A stretch of DNA of 31,669 nucleotides from Halobacteriales archaeon SW_9_67_25 (lineage in GTDB: Archaea; Halobacteriota; Halobacteria; Halobacteriales; Haloarculaceae), in assembly GCA_003022745.1 (NCBI GenBank), contig PXSU01000074.1, forward strand, positions 1-31,669, written 5' to 3'. Positions 1-7,329 of this stretch are shown here, one piece after another. A program made the position numbers and the translations under genes. The notes under the pieces are model-generated. The model ran no database searches and had not been told where the DNA came from. It saw only the letters and a list, made by a program, of their open reading frames with translations. Each line of letters starts with the position of its first letter. Position 1 is the first letter of the stretch.

Positions 1-1019
1 GCCGGGATGATGCCCTCGGCCTCGCTGAGTTCCCGGAACGCGTCCAGTGCCTCCTCGTCGGTGATGGCGTGGTACTCGGCGCGACCCAGTTCCTGCAAGG
101 CGGCGTGTTCCGGGCCGACGGCGGGATAATCGAGGCCGGCACTGACGGAGTGGTTGGTGGTGTCCTCGTCGATGACCTTCGTCTTCATCCCTTGGAAGAC
201 CTCGGGTTCGTCCTGTTCGGTCTTCGAGAGGGGCGCAGAGTGTCGGTTCTCGCTTTTCCCCCCGGGTTCGGCGCCGTAGAACATCACGTCGTCGTTCTTG
301 AACGCGTGGAAGAGGCCGATGGCGTTCGAGCCCCCGCCGACGCAGGCGACACAGGCGTCGGGCAGGTCACCGTGCAGTTCCTGGACCTGCTCGCGGGCCT
401 CGCGGCCGATGACCGACTGGAACTCACGGACCATCCGCGGGAACGGGTCCGGGCCGACAGCGCTACCCACGAGGTAGTGGGTCTCCTCCATATTCCCCGC
501 AAAATCTTCGAGGGCAGCGTCGACGGCCTCCGCGAGCCCCTCGTTGCCCCGCGTGACCTCCTCGACCTCCGCACCCAGGAGGCGCATCCGGAAGACGTTC
601 ATTTCCTGGCGGTTGACGTCCCTGCGGCCCATGTAGACCTTCGTCGGGATGTCCAGCAGTGCGCCGACCATCGCCGTCGCGGTGCCGTGCTGGCCGGCGC
701 CGGTCTCCGCGATGAGTCGCTCCTTGCCGGCCTTCTTGGCCAGCAGTCCTTGACCCAGCGTGTTGTTGAGCTTGTGGGCGCCACCGTGCAGGAGGTCCTC
801 GTGTTTGAAGTAGATGTTCGTCCCCCAGCGCTCGCTGAGCGTCTCGGCGTGATACACCGGCGTCGGCCGCCCGGCGTAGTGTTTCAGGAGGTACTGGTAG
901 CGCTCCTGGAACTCCTCGGAGGGCACGACCTCCTCGAAGGCCGCAGCGAGCTGTGCGAGCGGTTCCTCCAGTGGCTCGGGAACGTGTCTGCCGCCGTACT
1001 GCTCGAACTGGCCTGGCAT
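1..1019 (-). CDS. trpB: Tryptophan synthase beta chain (partial, C-terminus outside window)
   Basis: TrpB condenses indole with L-serine to make tryptophan, using PLP, in complex with TrpA in the cytoplasm. The first 339 residues are in the window; the gene runs off the left edge. Visible family features are the lysine that binds PLP in HGGAHKLNN (residue 83), the AETGAGQHG stretch (residues 103-111), NVFRMRLLGAE (140-150), and the phosphate-binding loop GGGSN (227-231). The ATG at 1019 is chosen because homology begins right there and a TATA-like element (AGTAGCTAAGTG on the minus strand, about 1042-1053) sits 28 bases upstream, fitting a leaderless mRNA. trpA probably follows outside the window, as in other haloarchaea (inference). 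Confidence 0.97.
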   Translation of the reverse strand, partial: MPGQFEQYGGRHVPEPLEEPLAQLAAAFEEVVPSEEFQERYQYLLKHYAGRPTPVYHAETLSERWGTNIYFKHEDLLHGGAHKLNNTLGQGLLAKKAGKERLIAETGAGQHGTATAMVGALLDIPTKVYMGRRDVNRQEMNVFRMRLLGAEVEEVTRGNEGLAEAVDAALEDFAGNMEETHYLVGSAVGPDPFPRMVREFQSVIGREAREQVQELHGDLPDACVACVGGGSNAIGLFHAFKNDDVMFYGAEPGGKSENRHSAPLSKTEQDEPEVFQGMKTKVIDEDTTNHSVSAGLDYPAVGPEHAALQELGRAEYHAITDEEALDAFRELSEAEGIIP

Positions 1020-1040
1020 ACGCGCTGTCTCGGATTCGGG

Positions 1041-1054
1041 GCACTTAGCTACTT
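1041..1054 (-). promoter_or_regulatory. TATA-like box of trpB
   Basis: AGTAGCTAAGTG on the minus strand is centred about 28 bases before the trpB ATG. Position and AT content fit an archaeal TATA box for a leaderless transcript. No upstream BRE was confirmed. Confidence 0.45.
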
Positions 1055-1075
1055 GGTTCAGTAGAGGCTCGTCCG

Positions 1076-1200
1076 TCAGTCCCAGTACCCCCCGAGGACT
1101 ACGACTCCCTTTGTCTCCTCGTGGGTCAGGTCGCCATCGGCCGAGACGACCGGCGCGTCCAGTTCCCGCCCGACGGTCGCAATCATAGATATCTCGAATC
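1076..1200 (-). pseudogene. C-terminal stub of a PIN-domain (VapC-type) toxin
   Basis: Read on the minus strand, this stretch encodes about 40 residues containing IATVGRELDAPVVSADGDL, followed by THEETKGVV, and stops at 1076. In PIN-domain ribonuclease toxins the last part has this shape: a helix, a short strand, then a D-x-D-x motif that carries a late acidic metal ligand. The first two thirds of the domain, with the other catalytic acids, are missing: upstream lies the start of the MBL gene on the other strand. It is therefore a remnant, not a working toxin. The family call rests on memory of haloarchaeal PIN proteins and on a short match. A likely partner fragment is the truncated AbrB-type antitoxin at 5620. 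Confidence 0.55.
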
Positions 1201-1235
1201 CACGTGCCTTTGTGCGGACCGGCCCTACCGCCGGC

Positions 1236-1910
1236 ATGGTCACTCGACTGGCCGACGGCGTGTGGTGGTTCGACCTCCAGGGCGTCAACGCCTACCTCCT
1301 CGAAGACCGCGATGGTTACACCCTCGTCGACACCGGGATGCCCTGGCACCGTCGCCGGCTCGCCCGCGGGGTGCAGACGGTCGCCGGTTCGCCCGCCGCA
1401 ATCGACCGGGTGCTCCTGACACACGCCGACTTCGACCACGTCGGCGGTCTCGACCTCCGGGGCCTGGACGCCACGGTGTATCTCGGCGTCGAGGACGAAC
1501 CCTACCTCTCGGGACGCCAGCGGCCGGCCTGGGGGACTCCGAAACGGGCACTCCAGCAGCTCACAGGTCTCGTCCAGCGTGCGCCCGACGGACCCGTCGA
1601 GACGGTCGCAGACGGAGAGACGGTTGGCGGGTTCACCGCTTACCACACCCCCGGTCACACACCAGGCCACACGTGTTTCGTCCACGAGGAACTGTCGGTG
1701 GCGATGCTGGGCGACCTCGTCAGGGAACGAGACGGTGCCTTCGACGTCCCGCCGGGGTTCCTGAACTGGGACCACGACCGCGCCCGCGAGAGCATCGCTT
1801 CCTTCACCTACCGGGGATCCGAATTCGATGTCGCCTGTCCCGGACACGGTTCACCGGTCGTCTCCGAGGGCAGCGAGCGCCTGGCGGCGTGCTCTCTCTC
1901 GTCCGAGTAG
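1236..1910 (+). CDS. MBL-fold metallo-hydrolase
   Basis: A 224-residue metallo-beta-lactamase-fold hydrolase. The metal-binding signature THADFDHVGG (H-x-D-x-D-H type, about residues 66-75) is present, followed by the further ligands in HTPGHTPGH, the LGD aspartate, and the CPGHGSP histidine near the C-terminus. This layout is that of the glyoxalase-II-like/YflN group of small MBL hydrolases; the substrate cannot be told. The ATG at 1236 is preferred to the in-frame start at 1212 because the homologous N-terminus (LADGVWWFDL) begins a few residues after it. The gene faces away from trpB and runs convergent to the hypothetical gene ending at 1935. Confidence 0.9.
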   Translation: MVTRLADGVWWFDLQGVNAYLLEDRDGYTLVDTGMPWHRRRLARGVQTVAGSPAAIDRVLLTHADFDHVGGLDLRGLDATVYLGVEDEPYLSGRQRPAWGTPKRALQQLTGLVQRAPDGPVETVADGETVGGFTAYHTPGHTPGHTCFVHEELSVAMLGDLVRERDGAFDVPPGFLNWDHDRARESIASFTYRGSEFDVACPGHGSPVVSEGSERLAACSLSSE

Positions 1911-1934
1911 AGTACGCTCGCCCCGAAGGTGCCG

Positions 1935-2567
1935 TCACCGGTAGACGGTTTGGATACCACACTCTCGATACAGGTCGTAGAATGCGGCGTAGCGCCACGT
2001 CGACGTGGGCGTCTCGTCGAGATGGTCGGCACGGTTCTCGTATTCGTCGAGCAGATACTCCAGTTCGTCCGGGGAGAACGGAAAGAAGACGCCCGAGGTA
2101 GTGGCGAAGTTCTCATACTGGACCGGACGGACGAACAGCACGATACCCGGCTGGATGTGCTGACTCAGGTTGATATCGAGAACCGAGACCTCCTCACCAC
2201 TGCCCAGCACATCGGTGATTGTGAACCGGTAGTCACTCTCGTCGACCGCGGTTACCGCAAACAGAGACGTCTCCGCCTCGAGTGTCGCCGCAAGGACTCG
2301 CCGTTCGGTCGCGGTGTCCCAGCGTTTTGCCTCGTTAAATCGCTCGGCTGCGGTCTTCCCGTCCCACTGGTACTCGTAGAGCAGAAACTCGTAGTGAACG
2401 GTCATGTCCGACTCGGACTCGTAGAAGATGTTGGTCCCGTCGTGTTCGAGTCCGAGTGCCTCCGCCGAATCCAGAATCAACTCCCGGTCCGAGTACGCGT
2501 CCAGTATCTTGCTGTGCAGTTGCTGTCCTGCCTCCCGATACTCCTCGTACAGCTCACTATCACTCAC
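1935..2567 (-). CDS. Hypothetical protein, 210 aa
   Basis: I do not recognise this family. The protein is acidic and soluble, with no signal peptide or membrane segment. It starts with a charged helix and contains a middle part with alternating beta-type hydrophobic residues (FTITDVLGSGEEVSVLDINL). It starts with GTG at 2567, overlapping the stop of the DUF7126 gene by four bases (GTGA), so it is the last cistron of the pyrG-guaAb-DUF7126 operon. The overlap argues that it is a real, co-translated gene. The link to nucleotide metabolism is only by position. Confidence 0.75.
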   Translation of the reverse strand: MSDSELYEEYREAGQQLHSKILDAYSDRELILDSAEALGLEHDGTNIFYESESDMTVHYEFLLYEYQWDGKTAAERFNEAKRWDTATERRVLAATLEAETSLFAVTAVDESDYRFTITDVLGSGEEVSVLDINLSQHIQPGIVLFVRPVQYENFATTSGVFFPFSPDELEYLLDEYENRADHLDETPTSTWRYAAFYDLYRECGIQTVYR

Positions 2568-2905
2568 TGGCCTGGCCCCCGCTGTGACTGCGAATCGAGT
2601 TCCTCGGCCACCGTCCCCGGGTCCAGCAAGTCGGGGTCGACGGCCAGGTCGGCCTGCCCGCGGGCGAAGTCGGGCAGCGACCCGTCGGCGTAGACGACCA
2701 CCTGCAGGTCGTCGGTGAGGTCCTTCGCCACCGGGATGGCGGTGGCCTGCCTGACCTCCGTCAGGACGAGAACATCGACTTCGTGGACGCCGGCACCCTC
2801 CAGGGCGGGGCGGTTGGCGAGGTCGACGCGCTCGACAGCGTGTCCCTCATCGGCGATTGCCACGGCGACGTCGTGGTCGTCGACGCCTGCAACGATGACC
2901 CGCAT
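2564..2905 (-). CDS. DUF7126-type small protein, often annotated as CTP synthetase
   Basis: A 113-residue (ATG) or 115-residue (GTG at 2911) protein, reading MRVIVAGVDDHDVA at the start and with TATAIP-like QATAIPVAKDL and YADGSLPDFARGQ in the middle. I recall this as a haloarchaeal family of Rossmann-like small proteins beside guaA, sometimes mislabelled CTP synthetase; it lacks the amidoligase and glutaminase domains of real PyrG. Function is unknown. Both possible starts are close: GTG at 2911 overlaps the guaAb stop as GTGA, while ATG at 2905 begins at the conserved strand. It overlaps the following gene by four bases. Confidence 0.8.
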   Translation of the reverse strand: MRVIVAGVDDHDVAVAIADEGHAVERVDLANRPALEGAGVHEVDVLVLTEVRQATAIPVAKDLTDDLQVVVYADGSLPDFARGQADLAVDPDLLDPGTVAEELDSQSQRGPGQ

Positions 2906-2907
2906 AC

Positions 2908-3825
2908 TCACTCGTACTCTATGGTCGCGGGCGGTTTGTGCGTCACGTCGTAGAGCACCCGCGCAACCGTCTCGTTCTCGCCGGTGATACGGGACTGGAT
3001 GCGCTGGAGGGTCTCCCAGTCGATTTCCTGGGCGCGTGCGGTCATGCCGTCCCGCGACTCGACGGACCGGACCGCGACCACCCAGCCGTGGACGCGGTTG
3101 TCCCCCTTCACGCCCGTGGCCTTCCCGACGACCGCGGCCAGCGCCTGCCAGGGGTCGTACTCATCGAGTTCCTCCTCGACGACGTGGTTGGCCTCGCGGG
3201 CAACGGTGAGTTTCTCCTCGGTGACCTCGCCGAGGATGCGCACCGCCAGTCCGGGCCCGGGGAAGGGCATCCGCTCGGAGATGACCTCCTCGAGCCCGAG
3301 CGCACGGGCGACCTCCCGGACTTCGTCCTTGTAGAGGTCCCGCATCGGCTCGACGATACCCTCGAAGTCGATGCGCTCGGGCAGGCCACCGACGTTGTGG
3401 TGGGATTTGATGGTGCCCTCGCTCTCGATGCGGTCGGGATAGATGGTCCCCTGGACGAGGTAGTCGGCCCCGACATCGCGGGCGACGGTCTCGAACTCCC
3501 GGATGAACCCCTCGCCGATGGCGTGGCGCTTCTCCTCGGGGTCGGTGACACCTTCGAGGGCGTCCAGAAAGCGGTCGCGGGCGTCGACGACCCGCAACGA
3601 ATCCATATAGGAGAAGGTCTCCCGGACCTGCTCGGTCTCGCCTTTGCGCATCAGGCCGGTGTCGACGTAGACGGGCGTGAGCTGGTCGCCAACGGCATCG
3701 TAGGCCAGCGCAGCGGCCGTCGAGGAGTCCACGCCGCCCGAGAGCGCGATCACCGCCTCGGCGTCGCCCACCTCCTGGGCAATCTCGGCTCGTGCGTCCT
3801 CGATGAACGTCTCGACGTCGACCAT
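2908..3825 (-). CDS. guaAb: GMP synthase, PP-ATPase (amination) subunit B
   Basis: This 305-residue protein adenylates XMP and aminates it to GMP using ammonia passed from a separate glutaminase subunit (archaeal two-subunit GMP synthase). The N-type ATP pyrophosphatase loop SGGVDSS is at about residues 29-35. The XMP-binding C-terminal dimerisation domain is present and ends in the typical [11 protein letters not shown]. No glutaminase domain is fused, as expected for archaea. The ATG at 3825 shares one base with the pyrG stop (TGATG), so translation is likely coupled. A longer in-frame reading upstream to 4482 is only a shadow of pyrG. Confidence 0.96.
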   Translation of the reverse strand: MVDVETFIEDARAEIAQEVGDAEAVIALSGGVDSSTAAALAYDAVGDQLTPVYVDTGLMRKGETEQVRETFSYMDSLRVVDARDRFLDALEGVTDPEEKRHAIGEGFIREFETVARDVGADYLVQGTIYPDRIESEGTIKSHHNVGGLPERIDFEGIVEPMRDLYKDEVREVARALGLEEVISERMPFPGPGLAVRILGEVTEEKLTVAREANHVVEEELDEYDPWQALAAVVGKATGVKGDNRVHGWVVAVRSVESRDGMTARAQEIDWETLQRIQSRITGENETVARVLYDVTHKPPATIEYE

Positions 3826-5495
3826 CAGTTCCCTCCTCCGACCGCTGGCCGTTCCTCGACGCCGGGGGTCTCCTCCTGCCGGGAGAGCACCGCCTCCATC
3901 AGGCCGACGAAGGGCGGACTCGCCCGCGTCGGACGCGAGCGAAACTCGGGGTGGAACTGCGTCCCGAGGAAGTAAGGATGGTCGGGCAGTTCGAGAATCT
4001 CCATCCGGTTGCCCGAGACGCCAGAGAAGACCATCCCCGCTGCCTCGAGGCCGTCGATGTACTCCAGATTGACCTCGTAACGGTGGCGGTGGCGCTCGGT
4101 ACAGGAGGTGTCGCCGTAGAGGTCGTGAGCGAGGGTGCCGGGCTCGATATCGGTGGCGTGGGCGCCCAGGCGCATCGTCCCGCCCATGTCGTCGAGTTCC
4201 CTCTGCTCGGGCAGGAGGTCGATGACGGGATGGGGCGTGTCCTCGTCGAGTTCCGCCGAGTGAGCGCCCTCGAAACCGAGGACGTTCCGTGCGAACTCGA
4301 CGACGGCCATCTGGAAGCCAAGACACAGCCCCAGGAAGGGGACATCGTTCTCCCGGCAGTAGCGGATTGCCTCGATCTTGCCCTCGGTGCCTCGCGACCC
4401 GAACCCGCCGGGGACGACCACGCCGTCGACGTCTGCGAGCTGGCTGTCGTGTCCCTCCGCGAGATCCTCCGAGTGGACCCACCGGCGGTCGACGTCGACG
4501 CCCGTCGCGATGCCGGCGTGTTTCAGCGCCTCGTGGACCGAGATGTACGCGTCCTCCATCCCGTACTTGCCTACGAGGGCAACACTCGTCTCGTCGTCGC
4601 GCTCGCGGGTGACGGTCTCGCGCCAGGCCGTGTCCCGTCCTCCGGCGGGGAGCGCCTCGCCGGCCAGTTCCAGGTGATCCATCATGTACTCGTCTAAACC
4701 CTCGTCCTCGACGACGAGCGGCACGCGGTAGATGTCGGGGACGTCGGGATTCGAGAAGACGGCACCGGTGGGGACGTCACAGAACAGAGCGATCTTCTCG
4801 CGGGTCTTCTCCTCCAGGGGGTCCTCGCAGCGACCCACGATGACGTCGGGCTGGAGGCCGATAGAGCGGAGTTCCTTCACGCTGTGCTGGGTCGGCTTGG
4901 TCTTCTGTTCGCCGTTCTTCGAGTACGGGATGAGCGTGACGTGGGTAAAGAGGATGTTCTCGGAATCTTCCTCGTGGGCGAACTGCCGGAGGGCTTCGAG
5001 GTAGGGCATCCCCTCGATGTCGCCCACGGTTCCGCCCACTTCGACGATACAGACGTCCGAGCCCACGGCTGCCTCGCGGACACGGCGCTTGATTTCGTCG
5101 GTGATGTGCGGGATGATCTGGACGGTTTTGCCCAGGTAGTCGCCCGCGCGCTCCTTCTCGATGACCTCCCGGTAGACTTTCCCGGTAGTGACGTTGTGGT
5201 CGGAGGTCATGTCCGTATCGAGGAAGCGCTCGTAATTCCCGAGGTCGAGGTCAACCTCGCCGCCGTCCTTGAGGACGTAGACCTCGCCGTGCTGGAAGGG
5301 GTTCATCGTGCCCGCGTCGACGTTGAGGTAGGGGTCGATCTTGACGGCGGTCACGTCGAAGCCCGCGTTCGCGAGCAGGCGGCCGATGCTCGCGGCAGTG
5401 ATGCCCTTCCCCAGCCCGGACATGACGCCGCCGGTCACGAAAACGAATTTCCGGCCCAGGCTCGGATCGTAGCCGGTCTCCGTTCCTGTCGGCAT
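3825..5495 (-). CDS. pyrG: CTP synthase (glutamine hydrolysing)
   Basis: PyrG converts UTP to CTP with ATP and glutamine. The 556-residue protein has the full N-terminal amidoligase domain, beginning [20 protein letters not shown] (about residues 16-35, P-loop-like), and a C-terminal class I glutaminase domain with the nucleophile Cys in LGLCLGFQ and the His/Glu pair in QFHPEF. The C-terminus carries a short tail after the glutaminase core. ATG at 5495 is chosen because the extra 27 residues of the longer frame are not family-like. It is the first gene of an operon with guaAb, DUF7126 and the 210-aa gene, which groups CTP and GMP synthesis. A weak TATA-like CCGTTTTGG lies about 28 bases upstream. 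Confidence 0.97.
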   Translation of the reverse strand: MPTGTETGYDPSLGRKFVFVTGGVMSGLGKGITAASIGRLLANAGFDVTAVKIDPYLNVDAGTMNPFQHGEVYVLKDGGEVDLDLGNYERFLDTDMTSDHNVTTGKVYREVIEKERAGDYLGKTVQIIPHITDEIKRRVREAAVGSDVCIVEVGGTVGDIEGMPYLEALRQFAHEEDSENILFTHVTLIPYSKNGEQKTKPTQHSVKELRSIGLQPDVIVGRCEDPLEEKTREKIALFCDVPTGAVFSNPDVPDIYRVPLVVEDEGLDEYMMDHLELAGEALPAGGRDTAWRETVTRERDDETSVALVGKYGMEDAYISVHEALKHAGIATGVDVDRRWVHSEDLAEGHDSQLADVDGVVVPGGFGSRGTEGKIEAIRYCRENDVPFLGLCLGFQMAVVEFARNVLGFEGAHSAELDEDTPHPVIDLLPEQRELDDMGGTMRLGAHATDIEPGTLAHDLYGDTSCTERHRHRYEVNLEYIDGLEAAGMVFSGVSGNRMEILELPDHPYFLGTQFHPEFRSRPTRASPPFVGLMEAVLSRQEETPGVEERPAVGGGN

Positions 5496-5574
5496 ATCGA
5501 GGGTGTGCCTGGCACCACCAAAACGGTTTCGACCGGGATACGCGGCGGGGAAAGTTTGGTCCGTTCGCGGAGAC

Positions 5575-5592
5575 ACATGTGGCGCAACATGT
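5575..5592 (+). promoter_or_regulatory. 18-bp palindrome over the antitoxin promoter (possible operator)
   Basis: ACATGTGGCGCAACATGT is an imperfect palindrome (16 of 18 positions symmetric) made of two ACATGT half sites. It directly precedes and touches a TATA-like stretch (ATGTATTGC, 5589-5597) about 26 bases before the AbrB-like ATG at 5620. AbrB/VapB antitoxins usually repress their own promoter, so an operator here is plausible, but binding is inferred. Confidence 0.4.
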
Positions 5593-5597
5593 ATTGC

Positions 5598-6362
5598 TCA
5601 AGAGCCGATATGAGCGGGTATGGAAACAGAAGACGTCCCCGAAGAAACCACGGTCAGCGACAGGGGGATGGTCACCATTCCAGCGTCACTCCGACGTCGC
5701 CTCGGCATCGAGGCAGGCGACAAACTTCGGTGGGAAACTGACGCCGATGGGAACCTGTCAGAGACGACCGGTAAAAAAGTCGCCACGACGTCGCCGACCT
5801 TGCCGTGTTGCCCCACGTAGAAGTGGTCGGCCGCAAATGTCTCGACGACCCCACCGTGGTCGCGGGCGCGCTCGGCGACCGATAGCGAGTCGACCGTGTC
5901 GTCGCGCTCACCGTAGACGACCTGGAGCGGACACGCGACGTCGTCGACGGCCGCAGTGGCGTTGAGTCCCTCGATGGACGCCGCGGGAGCCAGCACCGAC
6001 AGCGCGGCGGCGGCGGGGGGGTCCTCACTGAAGGCAGTCCCGGCCGCGAGCAGCGCAACAGACCCGCCGAAACTGTACCCGAACAGTCCCACGCTCCCGT
6101 AGCGCTCGCGGACCCACTCCAGTGCAGTCCGGACGTCGATCTGTTCGCCCCGAGCTTCGTCCCAGGGGCCGTAGTCAATGCGCAGACAGGCCACGTCGCG
6201 CTCGCCGAGCGCGTCGCCCACCGCGCGCAAGCGGGCGTCGCTCCGGTCACCGCCCATCTGCGGGTGGGGTGGACAGGCGACGACGCAGCCGCTGGCGGCT
6301 TCCTCGCCGTTCAGGGTCGCACGGACCTCGCGAGCGCCCGGGAGTCGGAGTCGTCGGGACAT
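5598..6362 (-). CDS. Alpha/beta hydrolase with run-on C-terminus
   Basis: A 254-residue alpha/beta hydrolase of the dienelactone-hydrolase/short serine hydrolase type. The nucleophile elbow GYSFGG (Ser at about residue 97), the acid in VVYGERDDTV, and the His in ADHFYVG complete the triad. The native protein should end soon after VGDVVATFL. Instead the frame continues for about 55 Arg/Ser-rich residues that are the antisense of the AbrB-like gene, up to the stop at 5598. The original stop was therefore probably lost at the same junction that truncated the antitoxin. The catalytic core is intact. ATG at 6362 lies 24 bases from a TATA-like CTTAAATT shared with the divergent pspA-like gene. Substrate unknown. 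Confidence 0.85.
   Translation of the reverse strand: MSRRLRLPGAREVRATLNGEEAASGCVVACPPHPQMGGDRSDARLRAVGDALGERDVACLRIDYGPWDEARGEQIDVRTALEWVRERYGSVGLFGYSFGGSVALLAAGTAFSEDPPAAAALSVLAPAASIEGLNATAAVDDVACPLQVVYGERDDTVDSLSVAERARDHGGVVETFAADHFYVGQHGKVGDVVATFLPVVSDRFPSASVSHRSLSPASMPRRRRSDAGMVTIPLSLTVVSSGTSSVSIPAHIGS
5620..5820 (+). pseudogene. AbrB/MazE/VapB-like antitoxin, truncated at its 3' end
   Basis: The first 47 residues form a complete swapped-hairpin AbrB DNA-binding core: EETTVSDRGMVTIPASLRRR then LGIEAGDKLRW. These proteins are antitoxins or regulators that bind DNA as dimers. After residue 47 (about base 5760) the family sequence ends abruptly. The remaining 19 residues (ETTGKKVATTSPTLPCCPT) are simply the antisense of the neighbouring hydrolase gene. 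Homologues normally carry a further C-terminal toxin-binding tail and a VapC gene downstream; both are absent. The DNA-binding half may still be expressed, since a TATA-like box and a palindrome lie upstream. I infer a recombination junction at about 5760-5768. Confidence 0.7.
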
Positions 6363-6380
6363 AGGGGAGTCAGTGTCTCC

Positions 6381-6390
6381 GAATTTAAGT
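6381..6390. promoter_or_regulatory. Shared bidirectional TATA element
   Basis: GAATTTAAGT reads TTTAAG on the plus strand, about 27 bases before the PspA-like ATG (6414), and CTTAAATT on the minus strand, about 24 bases before the hydrolase ATG (6362). One near-palindromic TATA box at the right distance for leaderless transcripts in both directions suggests a shared core promoter. Confidence 0.6.
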
Positions 6391-6413
6391 TTCGCGGGGT
6401 ACAACAGCTCCCC

Positions 6414-7262
6414 ATGGGAATACTCTCGCGCGCCTCGTACGTCATCCGGTCGAAAATAAACGCCGTCCTCAACCGGGCCGAGGACCCCACGGAGACACTG
6501 GATTACTCCTACGAACAGCTCCGGGACGAACTCCAGCAGGTCAAACAGGGCATCGCAGACCTCACGACCCAGAAGAAGCGCCTGGAAATCCAGAAACGCC
6601 GCCTGGAGGAGAACGTCGAGAAGCACAACGAACAGGCCCGCCAGGCCGTCGAGCAAGACAGGGACGACCTCGCGCGGCGGGCCCTGGAAAAAAAACAGCA
6701 GAAGATGACCCAGATCGAGGAACTCGAAGGGCAGATCGCGGACCTCCAGGGCAAACAGGACCAGCTCATCGAGAAGAAAGACCAGCTCCAGCGGCGCATC
6801 GAGGAGTTCCGCACGAAAAAGGAGACGATGAAGGCCCGCTACGAGGCCGCCGAGGCCAGCGCCCGCGTCTCAGAGGCGATGACAGGCGCCAGCGACGAGA
6901 TGTCCGACGTCTCTCGGACCATCGAGCGTGCCGAGGAAGAGACCGAAGACATGGAGGCCCGCGCGGCCGCGCTCGACGAACTCCGCGAACAGGGTGCCCT
7001 GGAGGACGGCCTCACGGACAGGAGCAAACTCGACCGCGAACTCGAGGAACTGGCCGACGACGCCTCCGTCGACACCGAACTCGAAACCATCAAATCCGAG
7101 ATGGATGAGAGCGAGGCTGGCGAGGAATCGACCGCGGACAGCGGAAGCGAATCGGCGAGCACGGAATCCGGGCCGGCGCCGGCCGAAGACGTCGAGGCAC
7201 CGGCCGTCGACGAGCGCGAGGTCGAGGCCGAACTGGAAGACCTGAAAGAAGAGCAGGCGTAG
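6414..7262 (+). CDS. PspA/IM30 (ESCRT-III-like) family coiled-coil protein
   Basis: A 282-residue protein starting MGILSRASYVIRSKINAVLN, the amphipathic N-terminal helix typical of PspA/Vipp1. A long coiled coil rich in Glu, Lys, Gln and Arg follows (about residues 25-190). Such proteins bind and remodel the inner face of the cell membrane under stress. The C-terminal third is an acidic low-complexity tail (EDVEAPAVDEREVEAELED) typical of haloarchaeal versions. The ATG at 6414 fits both homology and the TATA box at 6384. No psp partner genes are near, so its specific role is not shown. Confidence 0.93.
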   Translation: MGILSRASYVIRSKINAVLNRAEDPTETLDYSYEQLRDELQQVKQGIADLTTQKKRLEIQKRRLEENVEKHNEQARQAVEQDRDDLARRALEKKQQKMTQIEELEGQIADLQGKQDQLIEKKDQLQRRIEEFRTKKETMKARYEAAEASARVSEAMTGASDEMSDVSRTIERAEEETEDMEARAAALDELREQGALEDGLTDRSKLDRELEELADDASVDTELETIKSEMDESEAGEESTADSGSESASTESGPAPAEDVEAPAVDEREVEAELEDLKEEQA

Positions 7263-7299
7263 GCGGCGCACGCGGAGAGTGGGTCCGCCATTCGGCACG

Positions 7300-7308
7300 T
7301 TTTTTACC
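7300..7308 (+). promoter_or_regulatory. TATA-like box of thrS
   Basis: A T-rich TTTTTTACC stretch centred about 26 bases before the thrS ATG at 7330, fitting a leaderless transcript. Confidence 0.5.
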
Positions 7309-7329
7309 GGGCGTCGGATTGCCTGAGGT

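Noticed and set aside
69..1064. Long plus-strand open frame opposite trpB
   Set aside because: It is the antisense of trpB, a usual effect of high GC; no family features.
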